Source of the DNA: Amphirosellinia nigrospora
Taxonomy: Eukaryota > Ascomycota > Sordariomycetes > Xylariales > Xylariaceae
Direction: 5' to 3'
Length of the DNA stretch: 64,000 nucleotides
NCBI GenBank assembly: GCA_004123355.1
Contig: SCHM01000002.1
Location: 11,629,569 to 11,693,568 of the forward strand
Below, in pieces: positions 24,248-37,477 of the stretch. A program made the position numbers and the translations under genes. Under the pieces are notes generated by a model. It worked only from the letters and a program-made list of their open reading frames with translations. It was not told the DNA's origin and ran no database searches. Position 1 is the first letter of the stretch; each line of letters starts with the position of its first letter.

Positions 24248-27200
24248 ATGGGTCAATACGGTCACGCCTGTTTCAGGCGGCCTGTTTTCAGTCCAAAGGC
24301 TCCGGAATCTGGAGGCGACAATGATGTCTTGGAAAGTGACATATCATCACTGCCAGACTTAATCCAGTTTAACGCAGACAATAACCCCATCATATCTTCG
24401 CTCTCCAATCAGAATTGAACGCGGCTAGCCTGACAGAGACAGATCATGATAGTTACGGAGTATCCCAGATCACATTCAAACAACTCGGCCAGATGGTCCG
24501 TGGTTGTGCTAGTTGGATCCGTGAAGCGGTTACACCACCGACCGAGATTCAGAGCTTGGCGAGCAGGAGCCTATCGCTATATATGTCGAGAACAGTATCG
24601 GGTTATTCATTCACCTAGCTGCGCTGTTATCCATGGATGTGCCGGTATGGGTCGATAAAGGCTTTATAACCCTAGAGCCGAAAAACTAACATAAAGATAA
24701 ATATATAGGCTTTGCTAATTTCCGCCCGTTTAAGTTCCACGAGTGTACTGCATCTACTGCAGAAGACGAATACGAAGGCTATATTAGTTTCTCGAAGAAC
24801 TAGGCCTTCATTATCGGAAGATATAAATAACTTAGCCCAGGTAGTGCAGGTTGAACCATACTCTGCACTACTTAATTATCGAAGGGACGAGACTACGGAC
24901 TCTCCTCACAAGCCACGACGCCAAGACAATGGGGAACAGAAGGCCCTTATACTACATTCATCTGGTACTACAGGCCTGTAAGCAGAGCGATGCGTGAGAC
25001 AATGAAGAATGTATGCTAAGTTTCAATATCTTAGTCCGAAGCCGATCTATCTCACTCACAGATATCTACTTGGTTATGCCGCCTGCCACCAGTTTGCCGA
25101 GGAAGACGAGACGGGTTGGGTGAACTTATCTACTTTGCCCATGTATCATGGCTTTGGTCTTTTGGCGCCGTGCCTCAGTTTGTCCATTGGCATGGCCGCC
25201 TGCTTCCCACCACCTTCAATCATACCAGCTACGAAGTCAACGCTAGACCTCATTCAATATTTCCACTGTAGATCACTAATGACAGTACCAAGTATCATTG
25301 ATGATATACTGTGTCAACCCAACGAACACGAGCGGAACGAAGCGTTAAGAATATTAGCTAAACTTGAGTTTCTCGCCGTCGGCGGAGGCGCCCTGAAACC
25401 AGAACATGGCGCTTTACTAGCCAAACACAACATAAAACTTTTGAACCACTATGGCGTGACAGAGATTGGTGCTATTGCGCCTATATTCTGCCCAGGCGCA
25501 GATTACAACTGGCGATATCTTCGTTTGCGATCGGACCTTGGTCTTGAACTTCATCCAGTTCCAAACTCGACGCATTTCAAACTGGTCGGCTATCCAATTG
25601 GATGGGGGAAGTCCTTCGAGGTACAAGACGAGTTAGAGCGCAACGACACTCCTGGTCATGTGGAAGTTCGAATTCTCGGCCGAACCGACGACGTCATCGT
25701 TCTAAAAACTGGAGAAAAGATACAACCAAGGCAACTAGAGGATACGCTGAATGCAGACCCCGCAATCCGAGCAGCTGTGTGTGTTGGGAGTGGTTTCTTT
25801 GAGCTTGCCGTAATCATAGATCCAATGGATAAGGATGCTGACGATGAGGACACAAGAGATCGAGTTTGGAAACTATTATCTGCTATCAATCCATCGATCG
25901 ACCAACACGCACGTATCACGTCAAAAAAGGCAATTATCGTGAAGCCGAAAGCGAAATCGATACCGCGGTCTGATAAAGGATCTATAATGAGACAAAGTGT
26001 GCATGAAATATTCAGAGAAGAGATCGGGCACGCGTACACTGCAATGGAGTTAGACTCGTTAGAGGAAGGCTTTTTGCTTGACCCCGCCGACATGGAAGCA
26101 GGGATAAGACATCTTCTTACCGTTGTGACGGGTAATCGCCTACACGGTAGTAGCATGAGCAGAGAGGAGGACTTGTTTGAAAGTGGCATGGACTCGCTAC
26201 AAACTGTGCAGCTTTCTCGGTTGCTTGGGTCCAGTCTGCGGAAACTGAGAAAAGAAGATGGAAGTCGAACGCTACAAATGTCAGTCGAGTTCATCTATCG
26301 GAACTCGTCGATCAAGAGGTTAGCGGCTGAAAGTGTGCGTCTGATAAACCTAGAGGCAGAGAACGACAACAGTGGGAACAGTGATCGGACTGAAAGGATG
26401 AGAACTCTCGTAGATGAGTTTGTGGCAAGTTCAGATCGCTCAATAGCTTCCCCCCATTGAACACACCATTCTTATGACTGGCTCCACGGGAAATTTGGAG
26501 CTCATACCCTGGCTAAATTAATTCGCACTAGGACTGTTGGCAAGATCATCTGTCTCCTGCGTGGCCAGCGAACGGCCAGTAAAGGCATTAGTTCGACATC
26601 AAACGGCGAGAAAGCCGAACCGAGTCTTCTAAGCCGCCAGCAGAACGCTCTAGAAGCCGCCGGAATCCATCTCGGGGACAAGGAATGGGCAAAGGTCGAG
26701 TTTCTCGATCTCGCTTCGATCGTTGGAGAAAGTGAATCGAGCAAAGCTCAATTATCTTATCTTGGCGGGCGAGTCACGCATATCCTCCACTTAGCATGGC
26801 CTATGGACTTTCAACGCAGACTAGACAGTTTCAGACCTCATATCAAGCTCCTCGAGACGTTGGTCAAGTTAGCGAACTATCGTTCGTGGCAAGAAAGGCA
26901 AAAGAGCCTGTGCGGCTTTTATTTTCTTCGTCAATCGCTGTGGCCAGATACCATAGCGAAAGAAAAGGCAAGCAGAGCAGAGGTCACTCCGGGTCTATGG
27001 TGCCTGAAGCACCGATACAAGACCCTCTTACGTCGATGCCAATGGGCTACGCAGAGGCGAAATGGGTCTGCGAGACATACCTCGATCACGTATCAAAAGG
27101 TTCGTCGGGGATCGAGCCGTGATAGTTCGCGTCGGACAGCTCAGCGGGCCGGAAAGAACATGTGGCGTATGGAAGTCGGAAGAGCACATACCCACGATGG

Positions 27201-27705
27201 TGCGCGCAAGTCAAAAGATAGGAGCATTTCCTGACCTGAAAGGGGTGAGTACACAGATACCAAACGAGCCTTGAAATCAATCAGTGCAGTACGTAACTAA
27301 CCAACCAGCAAAGGTTGCATCGTGGATGCCAGTTGATCGAGCTGCGACCTCACTGAGCGAGATATTGATGCGCAGAGGAAAGATCGGTAACTTTCTCCAT
27401 CTAGAGAATCCCGTGCGCCAGCCGCTGCGGGACATCTTCACCATCATGGCACATGAGATGCGTCTCCAGCGACCATTCATGATTCCTTTCCAGCAGTGGC
27501 TACAGCGTGCGACGACAGCTGGGGAGCTTCGGTCATTAGAAAGCTTCTATAAGGACCATTTCAATGAGTTGGCCGGGGAGCTGTGACGCTGGACACAGCG
27601 AAAGCGCGTTCCTTATCAAATTGCTTAACGTGGTCAGGCGGCCTCGAGAAGGAGCTGGTCATCGAATATATCCGCAGATGGCAACGCGACGGGTTTTTGG
27701 AGTAG
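24248..27705 (+). CDS. NRPS-like adenylate-forming reductase (A-T-R)
   Basis: Activates a carboxylic acid as its AMP ester, loads it on a phosphopantetheine arm and reduces it with NADPH to an aldehyde or alcohol. The A domain covers about 24300-26030: SLPDLIQFN, the core A3 motif ILHSSGTTGL interrupted by the 57-nt intron 24978-25034, then PKPIYLTHRYLL, NHYGVTEIG (A5) and LGRTDDVIVLKTGEKI (A8). The carrier domain has its Ser in LFESGMDSLQTVQLS (about 26190). The R domain has the Rossmann motif ILMTGSTGNLG (about 26470) and continues to HILHLAWPMDF and the C-terminal YIRRWQRDGFLE, stop 27703-27705. No condensation domain exists. The ATG at 24248 (GACATGG) is preferred. Frame losses at about 24390, at the C6 run 26450-26455, at 26502-26506 and at GGGG 27573-27579 fit single missing bases. 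The likely substrate is the acid made by the neighbouring PKS (inference). Confidence 0.9.
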
Positions 27706-28069
27706 CGGAGATGAATAGTCCTCTCTCTCAGCTACCTCCGTAGAGTCGGAGACAGTAGTCGCCGTCCCAATAAGAATTGCCATATTCATCTTGTTTATGC
27801 CTTGATAAAACTGGTCTGATGATGTAACGCGACAAAGTAAACAATCCCGCTGCTCCGCGAACTACACTAGATTTGTTCTGGTGTCTCAGGGGTTATGTCA
27901 ATTGTAAATTACCCTAATTCTATCTATACCTACCGAGGCATAGCGGCATAATTTGTTTACTTTTGCACAACAGCCTAGGTGGTTATAGTGATTGATCCCA
28001 CTATAAGCTCTATCACGTTATTTTAGGTGCCTTAGAATCTCTAACATGAAGACTTGGCAATACATCAAT
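27706..28069. other. convergent 3' intergenic region
   Basis: 364 bases between the stop of the NRPS-like reductase (plus) and the stop of the FAD monooxygenase (minus). AT-rich; it must hold both 3' ends. No feature recognised. Confidence 0.5.
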
Positions 28070-30949
28070 CTAAACAAGAAATCCTGCGAAATAATCTGCT
28101 ATCGCATCCGTTTCATCCGGAAACGCAGTCATGCCGACCCACAAGTCCGGCCGGATCACAGCGATACGCCTTTTGCATGATCAACCCCGTAGGTAGTGTG
28201 TGCATCCTCGTCGGGGGTCTATCGTCATAGAGCACTTGCGCTTCGCTACGAAGCAAATCCACGAGCTCTGCCGCTGTTGGTGATAGACTCTCCAGCTCGA
28301 ACGGAATAAGCTTGGCAATGAGCACGATGTTGAACATGTTTGCGCCCCAAATCGTTGGTAGAAACCCCCGGGATCCCGTATCGTGTCCACAAACGAGCGT
28401 AAACCTTTTTGTATCTGCCGGCCCCCGAGAGAAGATCCGAAAACGACGATATGAAACCGCGCCGCTTTTGAAGTTTAAGCTTATCGTACAAGTATCCAGT
28501 CTCTCCAGCGTCGAAACACACACGAGGATTGGGAGCGCGAACGCCAGGTTTGACGCTGAGGGGGCGTGTTGCCGACTGGTCAAGCTCTGGCCGTATCGCA
28601 GAGTTGCCGTAAGGACAGTCTACCCCGAGTAGAAATGGGCCGTTGGTCTTGAAAAAGTTGGATAAAATTGGAGGTCTGCTTCCCTTTCCGCTTCTTTCTC
28701 CTTATCACCGTTTTCTACGTTGGTCGCGTGGCCGTTGGGCTTGTTGCCATTAGCTGCGTTGTCCCTCTCCTCAGTAGTATTGATTATATCCCCATCGACA
28801 CCATTCGCCATTTTCTCATCCAGGGCCTCGACGTTTCGAAGGTTTGGGATATGGAGATCCGAACCGCAGACAAACCGCAAGTATGTGCCGGATACTTCGA
28901 TGATTTTAACCGCTTGCTGGCGTCTTTCGGTATTATATGTAGGCAATAGGACGTCTATCTTCGCTTTCCCCTGCGCGACAAGACCGATTTTCCAAGTTAG
29001 GTTCCCCGCGTCGATGATGGATGCATTGAGGCCGAAAGCCCCCATGACACTATGAACACTTCAAGAAATTAGAGTTAGTCGATATTATTTAGAGTGTAGC
29101 TCATGAGAATTGGGGGAGCTTCAAGACACAAAGTTGGTCTAAAGTGGATAGTCGATGCCTAACGAGTTGGAATAAAATGGCCCGGACATCTACTTACTGC
29201 CTGTCATTGGTAAATATATTAGCTATTCTGGTATTTCAAATACTATAGAACGATGAAAGACTGATAATAAACTCACGCAGCATCGCCAACCAAATGAACA
29301 CGGTTATCTTGAGACGAAAAAGACCGTGCGACTCTCTCTGAGACTATGCGAACATGTCAGTCTCCGTCTCGCGATCTTGAATGTAAGCACGTCATTCTCA
29401 CTCTTCCAGATGGCGAACCAGCTTAACGGAGCTCCGAATTTGAGTTTATAAGGTGAAAATATTCTATTCGCTTGCTCCAACACTTCTTCGGGGTGATAGA
29501 ATGTATGTCGACTTTCCCACCGGCTTCATTGAACGCGGGGTCTTTTGCCTGCCTCGATGTTGCAAGAGGCCCCGTCATAGACAAGTCCAATTGAGTATAC
29601 AACCTAAAGCCATCAGCAAAGAAGCTTGAATGCAGTGAAAATGGATTGATACCTAATGTATCCATCTTCTCTTGGAATGATTACACAGCCTCCGTGTTTG
29701 AGCTGATGACGCTTCTGTTTGTTGTGTTAGCGCTAGTTCAATATCATCTTTACTCGTCAACGTACCCAAATACCCAAGCGTGCGGATAGTCGGTGACAAA
29801 AACACAGTCCGATACCCCAGTAGATTCCTGTACTGACTCCGTCGAACGGAATGTGCAATTCCTTTGCGAATCGTGCTTGCTGCACCATCTGACCCAACGA
29901 GAAACTTGGCTTGCATGTTTTGAACTTCACCTGTACGTTCATTCTTTATTGTAGCTTGAACGGGATAGGGAGGTCTGTTTCAGTTCGAACTGTATACTCG
30001 CTCAGCACACTACTGCGTTCGACTATAGATTTGTGACGAGCCAAGTCACGAATGTAGATTCTCTCTACCTGGCCCTGAGTGATGATGTGCAAGCCACGAT
30101 ATCGCGAATCAGACTGATGAGAGCGGTTGAACACCAACTTCTCCCCATTTTTGTATATGGCTGTTCTTTCAATCAAAGGGCCTTCTTCGGAAATTTCTGG
30201 CGCGAGACCCATGAAGCAATGGTCTCTTTCCCATCATTGGAGTTAGTGTTAACTGTTTTATGAAAACTTAGGTGTCCTCAAAGTAGTGAGCGCATAACAT
30301 GTTCTATTTAGCAACTCGCGGAACTAGGGCAAACAAAAACGGCGAGTAAAGAGCTTTAGTAACTAACCAAGGAACCGTGGCTGGACGCCGTCAGCTCGAC
30401 CTTTGAGTCTTCGTCAGCGCGGCCGTCGTCAGTACCCTAGGGGATCTTCTTGCCTGCTGCCAGGGGCCCGTCTGATCTATCTACAATCCGTGTCTTAGCA
30501 TATATCGAACTCTCCCAGGCAGGGGATATCGGCTAATCTTACCAATAATGCGAAATGAAACCCCCTGTCTTGCTAGACTAGCTGCCATAGCAAGCCCACT
30601 GGGTCCCGCTATATTAAGCTCTTGTTAGCATTCTATCTCGTTTTCGACACTTGTACAAGTTCATACCTCCAACAATGAGGACATCAACCTGCTCAGATGG
30701 TCTCCACCAAGTAGGTACACCATGAGGACTTTGAGTCCCGTCGTAAATTGACGGCCATGTTCGAATAACGCTGATTCCGACGTCATTATGTGCGTCTGAT
30801 GTCACCACCTCCTTTGAAGGGGGCGTCACATAAACATGCGGATCGTCGCAAGCATCGTCTTGCTGTGTGTTGTCGAACACCCAGGGTTTGCCTGTTGCCG
30901 GTTGTTTGAACCCGTTCTCCCAAGTGCTAGGGGGTATCGCGAATGCCAT
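28070..30949 (-). CDS. FAD-dependent aromatic hydroxylase (phenol 2-monooxygenase-like)
   Basis: NAD(P)H-dependent flavoprotein monooxygenase that hydroxylates an aromatic ring. The N-terminal exon ends VDVLIVGG and joins across an intron to AGPSGLAMAASLARQG, completing the FAD-binding GxGxxG fold. The substrate domain shows KFLVGSDGAASTIRK (DG motif), GGCVIIPREDGYIR and LYTQLDLSMTG. The second FAD motif is VHLVGDA, followed after an intron by GAFGLNASIIDAGNL. The C-terminal thioredoxin-like dimer domain of phenol hydroxylases (Phe_hydrox_dim) is present: RRFRIFSRGPADTKRF, then, in a shifted frame, VIRPDLWVGMTAF and the stop at 28070. At least five short introns. Several frame changes (near 28180, 28500, 28560, 29780-29860) are like those elsewhere. 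The gene is divergent from the O-methyltransferase. Confidence 0.88.
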
Positions 30950-31377
30950 TGTTACCTAATCATTGAAGGAAATACTCCAAAAATTGAAGCCGGTCAAGTT
31001 CATACCAGCTAAATATGCTTTAATCTTCGTTTAATACACCCTATACGCGAGCGTGCCTACTTGGGTACTTTATGGGCTATTTTCCCAATTTCCATTTTTG
31101 GGGCGAATTCGCGGGTCCCAGAGTGGTGAAAGGTCCCGGTCTTGACAATTTACTCCGGTCTCTGACCCGGGGTAAAAGAAACCCACTAGAGCTCCTATGA
31201 TAGGTTCACCCAAACAATAGCGAATACTCCTTTCAGCTTCTAATACCCCTATGATACTAGGTGCTACAAATCGAAGCATTATCTCATTTGTTGACATCTC
31301 TTTACACATCTCGTCGCTTCTGCAATACGATTGAATTTCACTGCCTAGATCCCCTGAACCTTGCGTCCAAAACCATG
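30950..31377. promoter_or_regulatory. divergent promoter, monooxygenase / methyltransferase
   Basis: 428 bases between the starts of the FAD monooxygenase (minus) and the O-methyltransferase (plus), without a gene. A perfect 10-base palindrome gcgaattcgc lies at 31103-31112; whether it is a regulator site is unknown. The arrangement suggests joint regulation of the two tailoring enzymes. Confidence 0.45.
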
Positions 31378-33217
31378 GCTACTCAGCTAGATGATGAATC
31401 CCGTCGGCTGCTTCAATTGAGTGGTCTGATACAGATGTCCATTGCGAATTATGTGAATTTGAAGCATTCACCGGCCGAGAAGAATGAATCGTCACTACCT
31501 GCGAAACCTTTTTTCGATGCGCAGAGGACGCTGCTCGCGGCGGCTGGACTTCTCACGGAGCTAGTCAGCGAGCCGCAGAATCGACTACTTGAGGTTTCGT
31601 CACAATATTTTGAGGCGCGTGCTTTGCACATCGTTACCGATAGACGTATACCGGATATTCTTGCGAAGAGTGGGAACAAAGGCGTTGATATCAAGACCCT
31701 TGCTTCCACGGTTGGTATTGAGTACCAGAAGTTATGTATGTCAACGTTCAACCTTCTTGGCCACTCGAGAAAAAAGACAGTAAAAAGAATCCAGAAGCAG
31801 GCATTCAAGGCTCGATGACAGGAGTTTAGTTTCATACACTTGTTTAGTGTGGATAAGCTAACATTCTGGAAACACTTTTAGCTCGGCTTATGCGCTGTCT
31901 CTGCTCGATCCATATCTTCCACGAGAAAGAGGAGGATGTGTTTACCAACAACAGAATCTCGTTGTCTTTAGTGGATAATGAGCCCTTACGTGCTTATATT
32001 ATGCTGTTGTACGTTTAGCAGAGGTTCTCTTGTAATTGAGAATGCACTAACATCTACTTGCCTAGCGGGCTCGACCTCTATAGCAGCTCAGATCACCTAC
32101 CACGTTATCTCAACGACCCCAGCAAAGGCCCATCGTACGCCGTAAACGTTACACCGTGGCAAGATGCACTGAGCACGGATAAGCCACGCTGGGACTGGCT
32201 CGAAGAGGAGGTTCATGTGGATGCCCTACTGGCAGGGAAAAATTCTTCCCTTGATAGGCCGTCTGCATATCCTGGGGTATTTGGTGCTGAGCTACAGCAA
32301 GCATGCGAGAATTTGGAGACCACTGCCCTGATCAAACGTCCGGAGCATAAAATCTTTGGGCTTGCCATGGTTGGAGGTGGCCGTGTGTTTGGTCAAGCCC
32401 ATCTATATGGTATGCCTACCGCTGCCTTAGAGGTAGTTATAACTGCTAAAAATGTATTCAGACTTTCCATGGGGATCACTTGGCTCGGCAACAGTTGTAG
32501 ACGTTGGTGGCGGAGTGGGTGAGTACAAACGACTATCCGCTTCTATATGCGATTGATATAGCACGCATAAACACTAACAATTGGTCGATATCAATAGGAG
32601 GTTTCTGTCTCCAACTTTCACATCTCTACCCAGATTTGAAATTCGTCGTGCAAGACCGTGCTCCAACTTTGAAGCAGGCGCAGTCAGAAGTATGGCCTCG
32701 GGAGAATGCGGAGGCATTAAAGGCTGGCCGGGTCCAATTTGTGCCGCACGACTTTTTCAACACGAATCCTGTTGCGAACGCCGATGTTTACTGGCTCCGT
32801 TATATCCTACATGACTGGTCCGACGATTACTGCGTGCAGATCCTGAGTGCCATTAAGCCATCCATGGGGCCGCGGAGTCGGATCATGATATGGTAAGCTG
32901 GCAAATGCCTCAGAAGGTAGAAGAGAATTGTTGAAACTAACATTCATATGTGTAGTGATCAGGTCATGAATACAACGGCGGGGTGTGATGAGCTGCCCCC
33001 CGCCCCTTTCCCACTACCAGCGAATTGGGGTTATTATACAAGGTACTCACACCAGCGAGATCTTGCCATGATGTCCATTATAAACGGCATCGAGAGGAAG
33101 CCAGCCGAGTTTCGAAACCTGATTCATCGCGCCGGGCTGAGATTAAGAAAGATTTGGGACTGCCGTAGTCAGGTTGGCCTTCTAGAGATTGTCTTGCCCG
33201 ATTCTGAGTTGGCTTGA
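31378..33217 (+). CDS. SAM-dependent O-methyltransferase
   Basis: Class I methyltransferase of the fungal polyketide-tailoring type (Methyltransf_2 fold); about 420 residues. The N-terminal dimerisation/winged-helix part includes QYFEARALHIVTDRRIPDIL and LMRCLCSIHIF. The middle exon carries GLDLYSSSDHLPRYL. The SAM-binding glycine motif is VVDVGGGVG, followed across an intron by GFCLQLSHLYPDLKFVVQD (acidic ribose-binding Asp). The catalytic region has the typical YILHDWSDDYC His-Asp pair, and the C-terminus is RKIWDCRSQVGLLEIVLP. Introns include one after QKL (starting GTATGT), one at GTACGT near 32010, one inside the HLY-DFPWGS block, one after GGGVG and one near 32895; all join in frame. 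This is one of the few genes in the window with no obvious frame loss. It probably methylates a phenol of the cluster product. Confidence 0.92.
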
Positions 33218-34368
33218 GGTACGGTATGACCGTCTAACAGTGAAAATGATGTCGGACGTACCACAACAACAAATTAGTCGCACTGGGAAGGCTATGCTAG
33301 CCTAGGAAGCGTCTCTCTTATGTGTTTTCATATTTTAGAGGGATGCTAGAAGATCTAAGGACAAAAACCAAGGAATGGCCATACAAGAGAAATTAAAGAG
33401 CTGACGGATACTATCTTTAAGCAGTTGATTAATGCATGTAGGCAGGCACTGTTGACATGACTCCGAACTTTATGACTTGCCGACTCGACGGTGTACGTCA
33501 CAAAAGCGATAAACTTATGAATTAAATTCTCAGAGTATGATCGGGTATCGTTTCACGGAGTAATCAACAGCCATCATGATGGGCTCACTATTCATGTATG
33601 CGATGGGTCAATCGCAGTATAAGCCCCTCGTTCTTCTGCTGTTATTTATGTGTGATAGAAATCAAGATTATTACGACCGTGTACCCAGTATGTTTACATC
33701 AAATATCATTTCATTGAGCCCGGGGATAATCACACGGCACGCATTGCCTTGATGTAAACCCGATATTAACAGTTCGCAATAAGCTTAGGCATGTCGGAAA
33801 GATTGCGAAACTGGGTATGAAAGTTGAATTTAGGGCGTTGTGATAGAATCAGTAAGCAAGCAGTCAATGACGATTCTGTTAGCCGGCTGTTTGATAAATT
33901 GATACAGTAGGTAATTGATTAGTCAGTCTGGAATCACTTCTGTATGATTGATGATGCTTGCTCGGGTTATTCCGTATTATTGACAAAAGAGCTCCCACCA
34001 ATCCCCATTTATTTAGAGATGGGGTGGGCAGGTACAGTGCGTGAAGCGCTCGCTCGGGAGGACTACGGTGAGGATAGGCACAGTATAAGTACTTGACGTC
34101 TCAGTACAATATGACAACAACGACAACCCTAGCCTATGGCCCTCTTTTGGGCAGGCTGAAACTAGGGGTCAAGCTAAAAACTAACAAGACATAATCCTCC
34201 TCGCGGAATGTGGACTGTAGATTATTGAATTCTTAATGCTAGGTATAACTGTTGATGCTTATACTTCGACTCGTACCTGAACTCCTACGGAGACCTCAAG
34301 CTCTGTTGTTTGGTGGCCGGTAAGATTTTGATATTCATTTCCATCTCCATTGGCTCTGGGCTGCTTGG
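33218..34368. other. intergenic, nothing recognised
   Basis: 1.15 kb between the methyltransferase and the convergent SDR gene. Rather AT-rich; no open frame with family motifs, no repeat shared with other parts noticed. Confidence 0.4.
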
Positions 34369-35272
34369 CTATACACTTTGTACGTCATCGCAATTTGTTG
34401 CCGTAGCCAGATCCCCCCAGGCCCCCCAATCACTCTGGTGTGCTTTTATGTGTCCGCTCACGATCTTGTATGCATCTTTGCCAATCAGTAGCCTTCGTGG
34501 GAGCTTGCGTTCCGTGCACCAGCCACGCCCGGTGAGCGCGTCGACTATGAGAAGCGCGGCTTTGTCTGGGTCGCCTGGTTGTTTCAAATCATAAGCGTCC
34601 AAGGCCTTGATGGTCGGGTCGACGCCCTCAACAAGATCTTCGATGACTTTCTCGGCGCGCACCCGGTGACCCGAAGTCAAGAAATTTGTGCGGGTATAAC
34701 CGGGTTCGATGGCTACGACCTTGATGCCGAGATGGGCGACCTCGGCACGCAACGCCTCGGAGAGGAGCGATGCACACCCCTTCGTCGCGCAGTAGAGTCC
34801 GGCACCCGGTGTACCATTCACCCACCGATGCTGCCCAGATTGGCAATGACGCCAGAACGCTGCCGACGCATGAGCGGCAGCACGGCGCGTATCATATTGA
34901 GTTGGCCAAATACATTGGTGTCGAATATCGTCTGTACCTCCTCACGGCTGCACTCTTCGACGCCCCCGTGAGAATGTACCCAGCATTATTGACGAGGATG
35001 TCGATGCGGCCATGGGTATGCGACACGATCTTTTCGACGGCGGTGGAGAGCACGGCGTCGGACCACGTTACGTCTAGACTCTCCGTCAGGGCGCCACGGT
35101 GCAACAATGAGGACAGCTTAGACACATCGCGCGCAGTGGCAACAACGATGTCGCCCCGGTTCAGGGCCGCAACGGCGATCGAATAGCCTAGCCCTGAGGA
35201 GCAACCAGTGATGAGCCAAACTTTCCTCCTATCGACGCTATCAGCGCGGCCGATGTGGGCAGTTTCCGTCAT
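34369..35272 (-). CDS. short-chain dehydrogenase/reductase (classical SDR)
   Basis: NAD(P)-dependent oxidoreductase with Rossmann fold, about 300 residues, intronless. The cofactor motif TGCSSGLG is at about residues 22-29. DILVNNAGY is the NNAG motif, and SIGG followed by YCATKG supplies the catalytic Ser, Tyr and Lys (YxxxK). The C-terminal half has VAIEPGYTRTNFL. The sequence is of the 'oxidoreductase with LITGCSSGLG' subgroup, many of which act on small carbonyls or steroids; the substrate here is unknown. Two frame losses, at the C5 run 34963-34967 and the CCC run 34821-34823 (plus-strand letters), each fit one missing base. It lies 1.15 kb beyond the methyltransferase and could belong to the cluster, for example acting on the aldehyde or alcohol, but this is inference. 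Confidence 0.85.
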
Positions 35273-37477
35273 GTTGCGCGGTGTGACTGCAATAAGGCGA
35301 TGATGGGCTTGCTATCGCAATCTAGTTCAGGTGCGGTGAATCTGATGACGCCCGGAAACCGTCATTGAGAGGGGAAGCGAAGGCGCTATTCCAATAGGGA
35401 AGCTGCGTTTTCATTGATCACTGCGATACTGTCCCCGGTCCTCGGTTGTCATATTGTAGTGTGGACTTTGACGCCATTATCACAGGCCCTGGCCCTTTTG
35501 CTCCGGTTTCTGCTCTGGTTAGAAGGATTCTCATTTGGACTATAGACCTGGGCCCCGAGTAAATAGACACCTAATGTATTACAGTACATAAAATCTGTTT
35601 ACTCGGGTCTGGTGGCGCTGAACGGCGGGCCGGTAGGTTACATCTATTAAAGTCAACCGGCGGCAACCCCGAAACGCTAAGAGGACAAGGCCTCGATTCT
35701 AACGTCGCAATGGCGTCTATAAAAGGCCTGGTACTCGGGACCGATTATGCCGTCGCAGGGTTCCAAGCCGTGCAAGGTGAGGATGATCCCACGCTGCCAT
35801 GATAAGGGCCATAGCACAAGTGAACAGAAGGCGGGGGCGGGGGGGGTTTCCGGGCATTGCAACCTGAAGTCAAGATATATCTACTTTAGGTATGCAGACA
35901 CTGACTGTTAGGGGTAATTAGCATGTCGCTTATCCCAAAACAGAGAGCAGGTGAAGGCTCAAGGAGATGACGAACCATCCGGCCAGGAACCGGCCAACCG
36001 GCCAACCAACCGAGACTACCCATGGCTAGATCCCCCACCACGGGTGCTGCGAAGGTGAGGCCAGACCTTCAAATACCTCAAGAAATCCTGGTCGAACTTT
36101 CACTCGAGCCAAATGATCTACTCCTTCCACATTGTTATCACGCTAAGAACGAACCCCTTCACACGGCCCTAAGTCGCCCCGGATTTTGGACGGGTCAAAT
36201 CGGCAAGCGAGTACGGAGTTCTGTTGCTTGCTGGACTGTTTATATCCTGGGTTCTACTGAACTTTGGATATGTCCATTCCCCGGTGTCGACGCGACGACG
36301 GCAATCTCTCTCACGAGGATGGTTGGCGGGGGCCGAGCGTGTCAGTTACAGGGGACGTTCTTAGCGGACACTCGAGGCCGGGAATCTCCATTGTGGACAT
36401 CATGGACGTAGGACTCACGTTCACCCGCGATCGGGAACTGCGCAGGTTCGGATCCTACAGCTCTCACCGGTATGTGGCGAGTGAATGGATATGGATGTGG
36501 ATAGTGATTGATGTTGTAATAGAAGAGAAGGATGGAGGAATTGACATGCAACCACCGTGAGGCGTAGAGCTTCTACACTGTCCGTAGTGTACTGTTCATT
36601 ACCTTCCCTTCCAGGATCGGCAGGCTATCTCAACCCGCCACTAACCTAGGTTAAGCCTAGACCCACGATGAAACAATCATGATCGCCCGGTAACCAGTTG
36701 TGAGGAAGAATGGTCGCAACGCTGCAACGCCATTCACATGATCATGTACGTCAGCAAGCAGACTGCATGCATATACGTGCTATGTAATGTAATGTGACAG
36801 CAACAGGCAGGCAGGAGAAAAGTCTGATGCAGGTCCCCTACGTTGACTGCATGTATAGTAGCATTGCTATAGGTGTCATTCGATTAGTACTCCTATTCTT
36901 CTTGGCATTATCTACCATGGTACCACCGATATATCTTCATAATACAATGCGCTGCTTCTACGGTGGGTGGGAAGTGATTGTCAGAAAGACGCCCTTCAAA
37001 GGCTTGTAAACCCCTAGACGCTCAAAGACTGCCTCGGGCCGGCCGACTGTGCTACGCCACTAGATTCTTGGAGTTCATTCTCCTGGTATTAAAAGGCTTC
37101 GCAAAGTGACAAAGGGGATGCTCTGCTTTCTATCGGAGCAAGGAGGATCTTTCGCTTATATCCTTAGTTTTTCAGCTAGCTTCTTTGAGCTCTTTCGAGA
37201 TTCCCTCCATTGCCTTTGACCGCCCGGTTCTCCCTTCATTAATTCATCCATTCTAGACTTAGATGGGCATAGGTTAGCCCATCTCCTCGACTCGATCTCT
37301 GGGGATTAAGCGGAGCTACACGGGCCATCTCACTATGAGGACAAAGAGACGTCCTCTACTTAGGTTACACTAGCGAAGGCAGTGGTTTTGAGGCTCTTTG
37401 CGCAACAACAAGTGATCAGGCATACCTATATGCTAGGTCACGTCCATGGATACGGAAGGGCTTTCATACCTACCGAT
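35273..37477. other. intergenic, weak open frames only
   Basis: 2.2 kb divergent gap between the SDR gene (minus) and the MYB gene (plus). The open frames at 36022-36411 and 36264-36560 overlap in different phases without recognisable motifs. A G-rich run (gggggcgggggggg-like) lies near 35830-35850. Confidence 0.35.

Noticed and set aside
36022-36560. Two overlapping open frames, the first starting with an IPQEILVEL stretch that resembles an F-box
   Set aside because: The resemblance is limited to about ten residues and nothing F-box-like follows.
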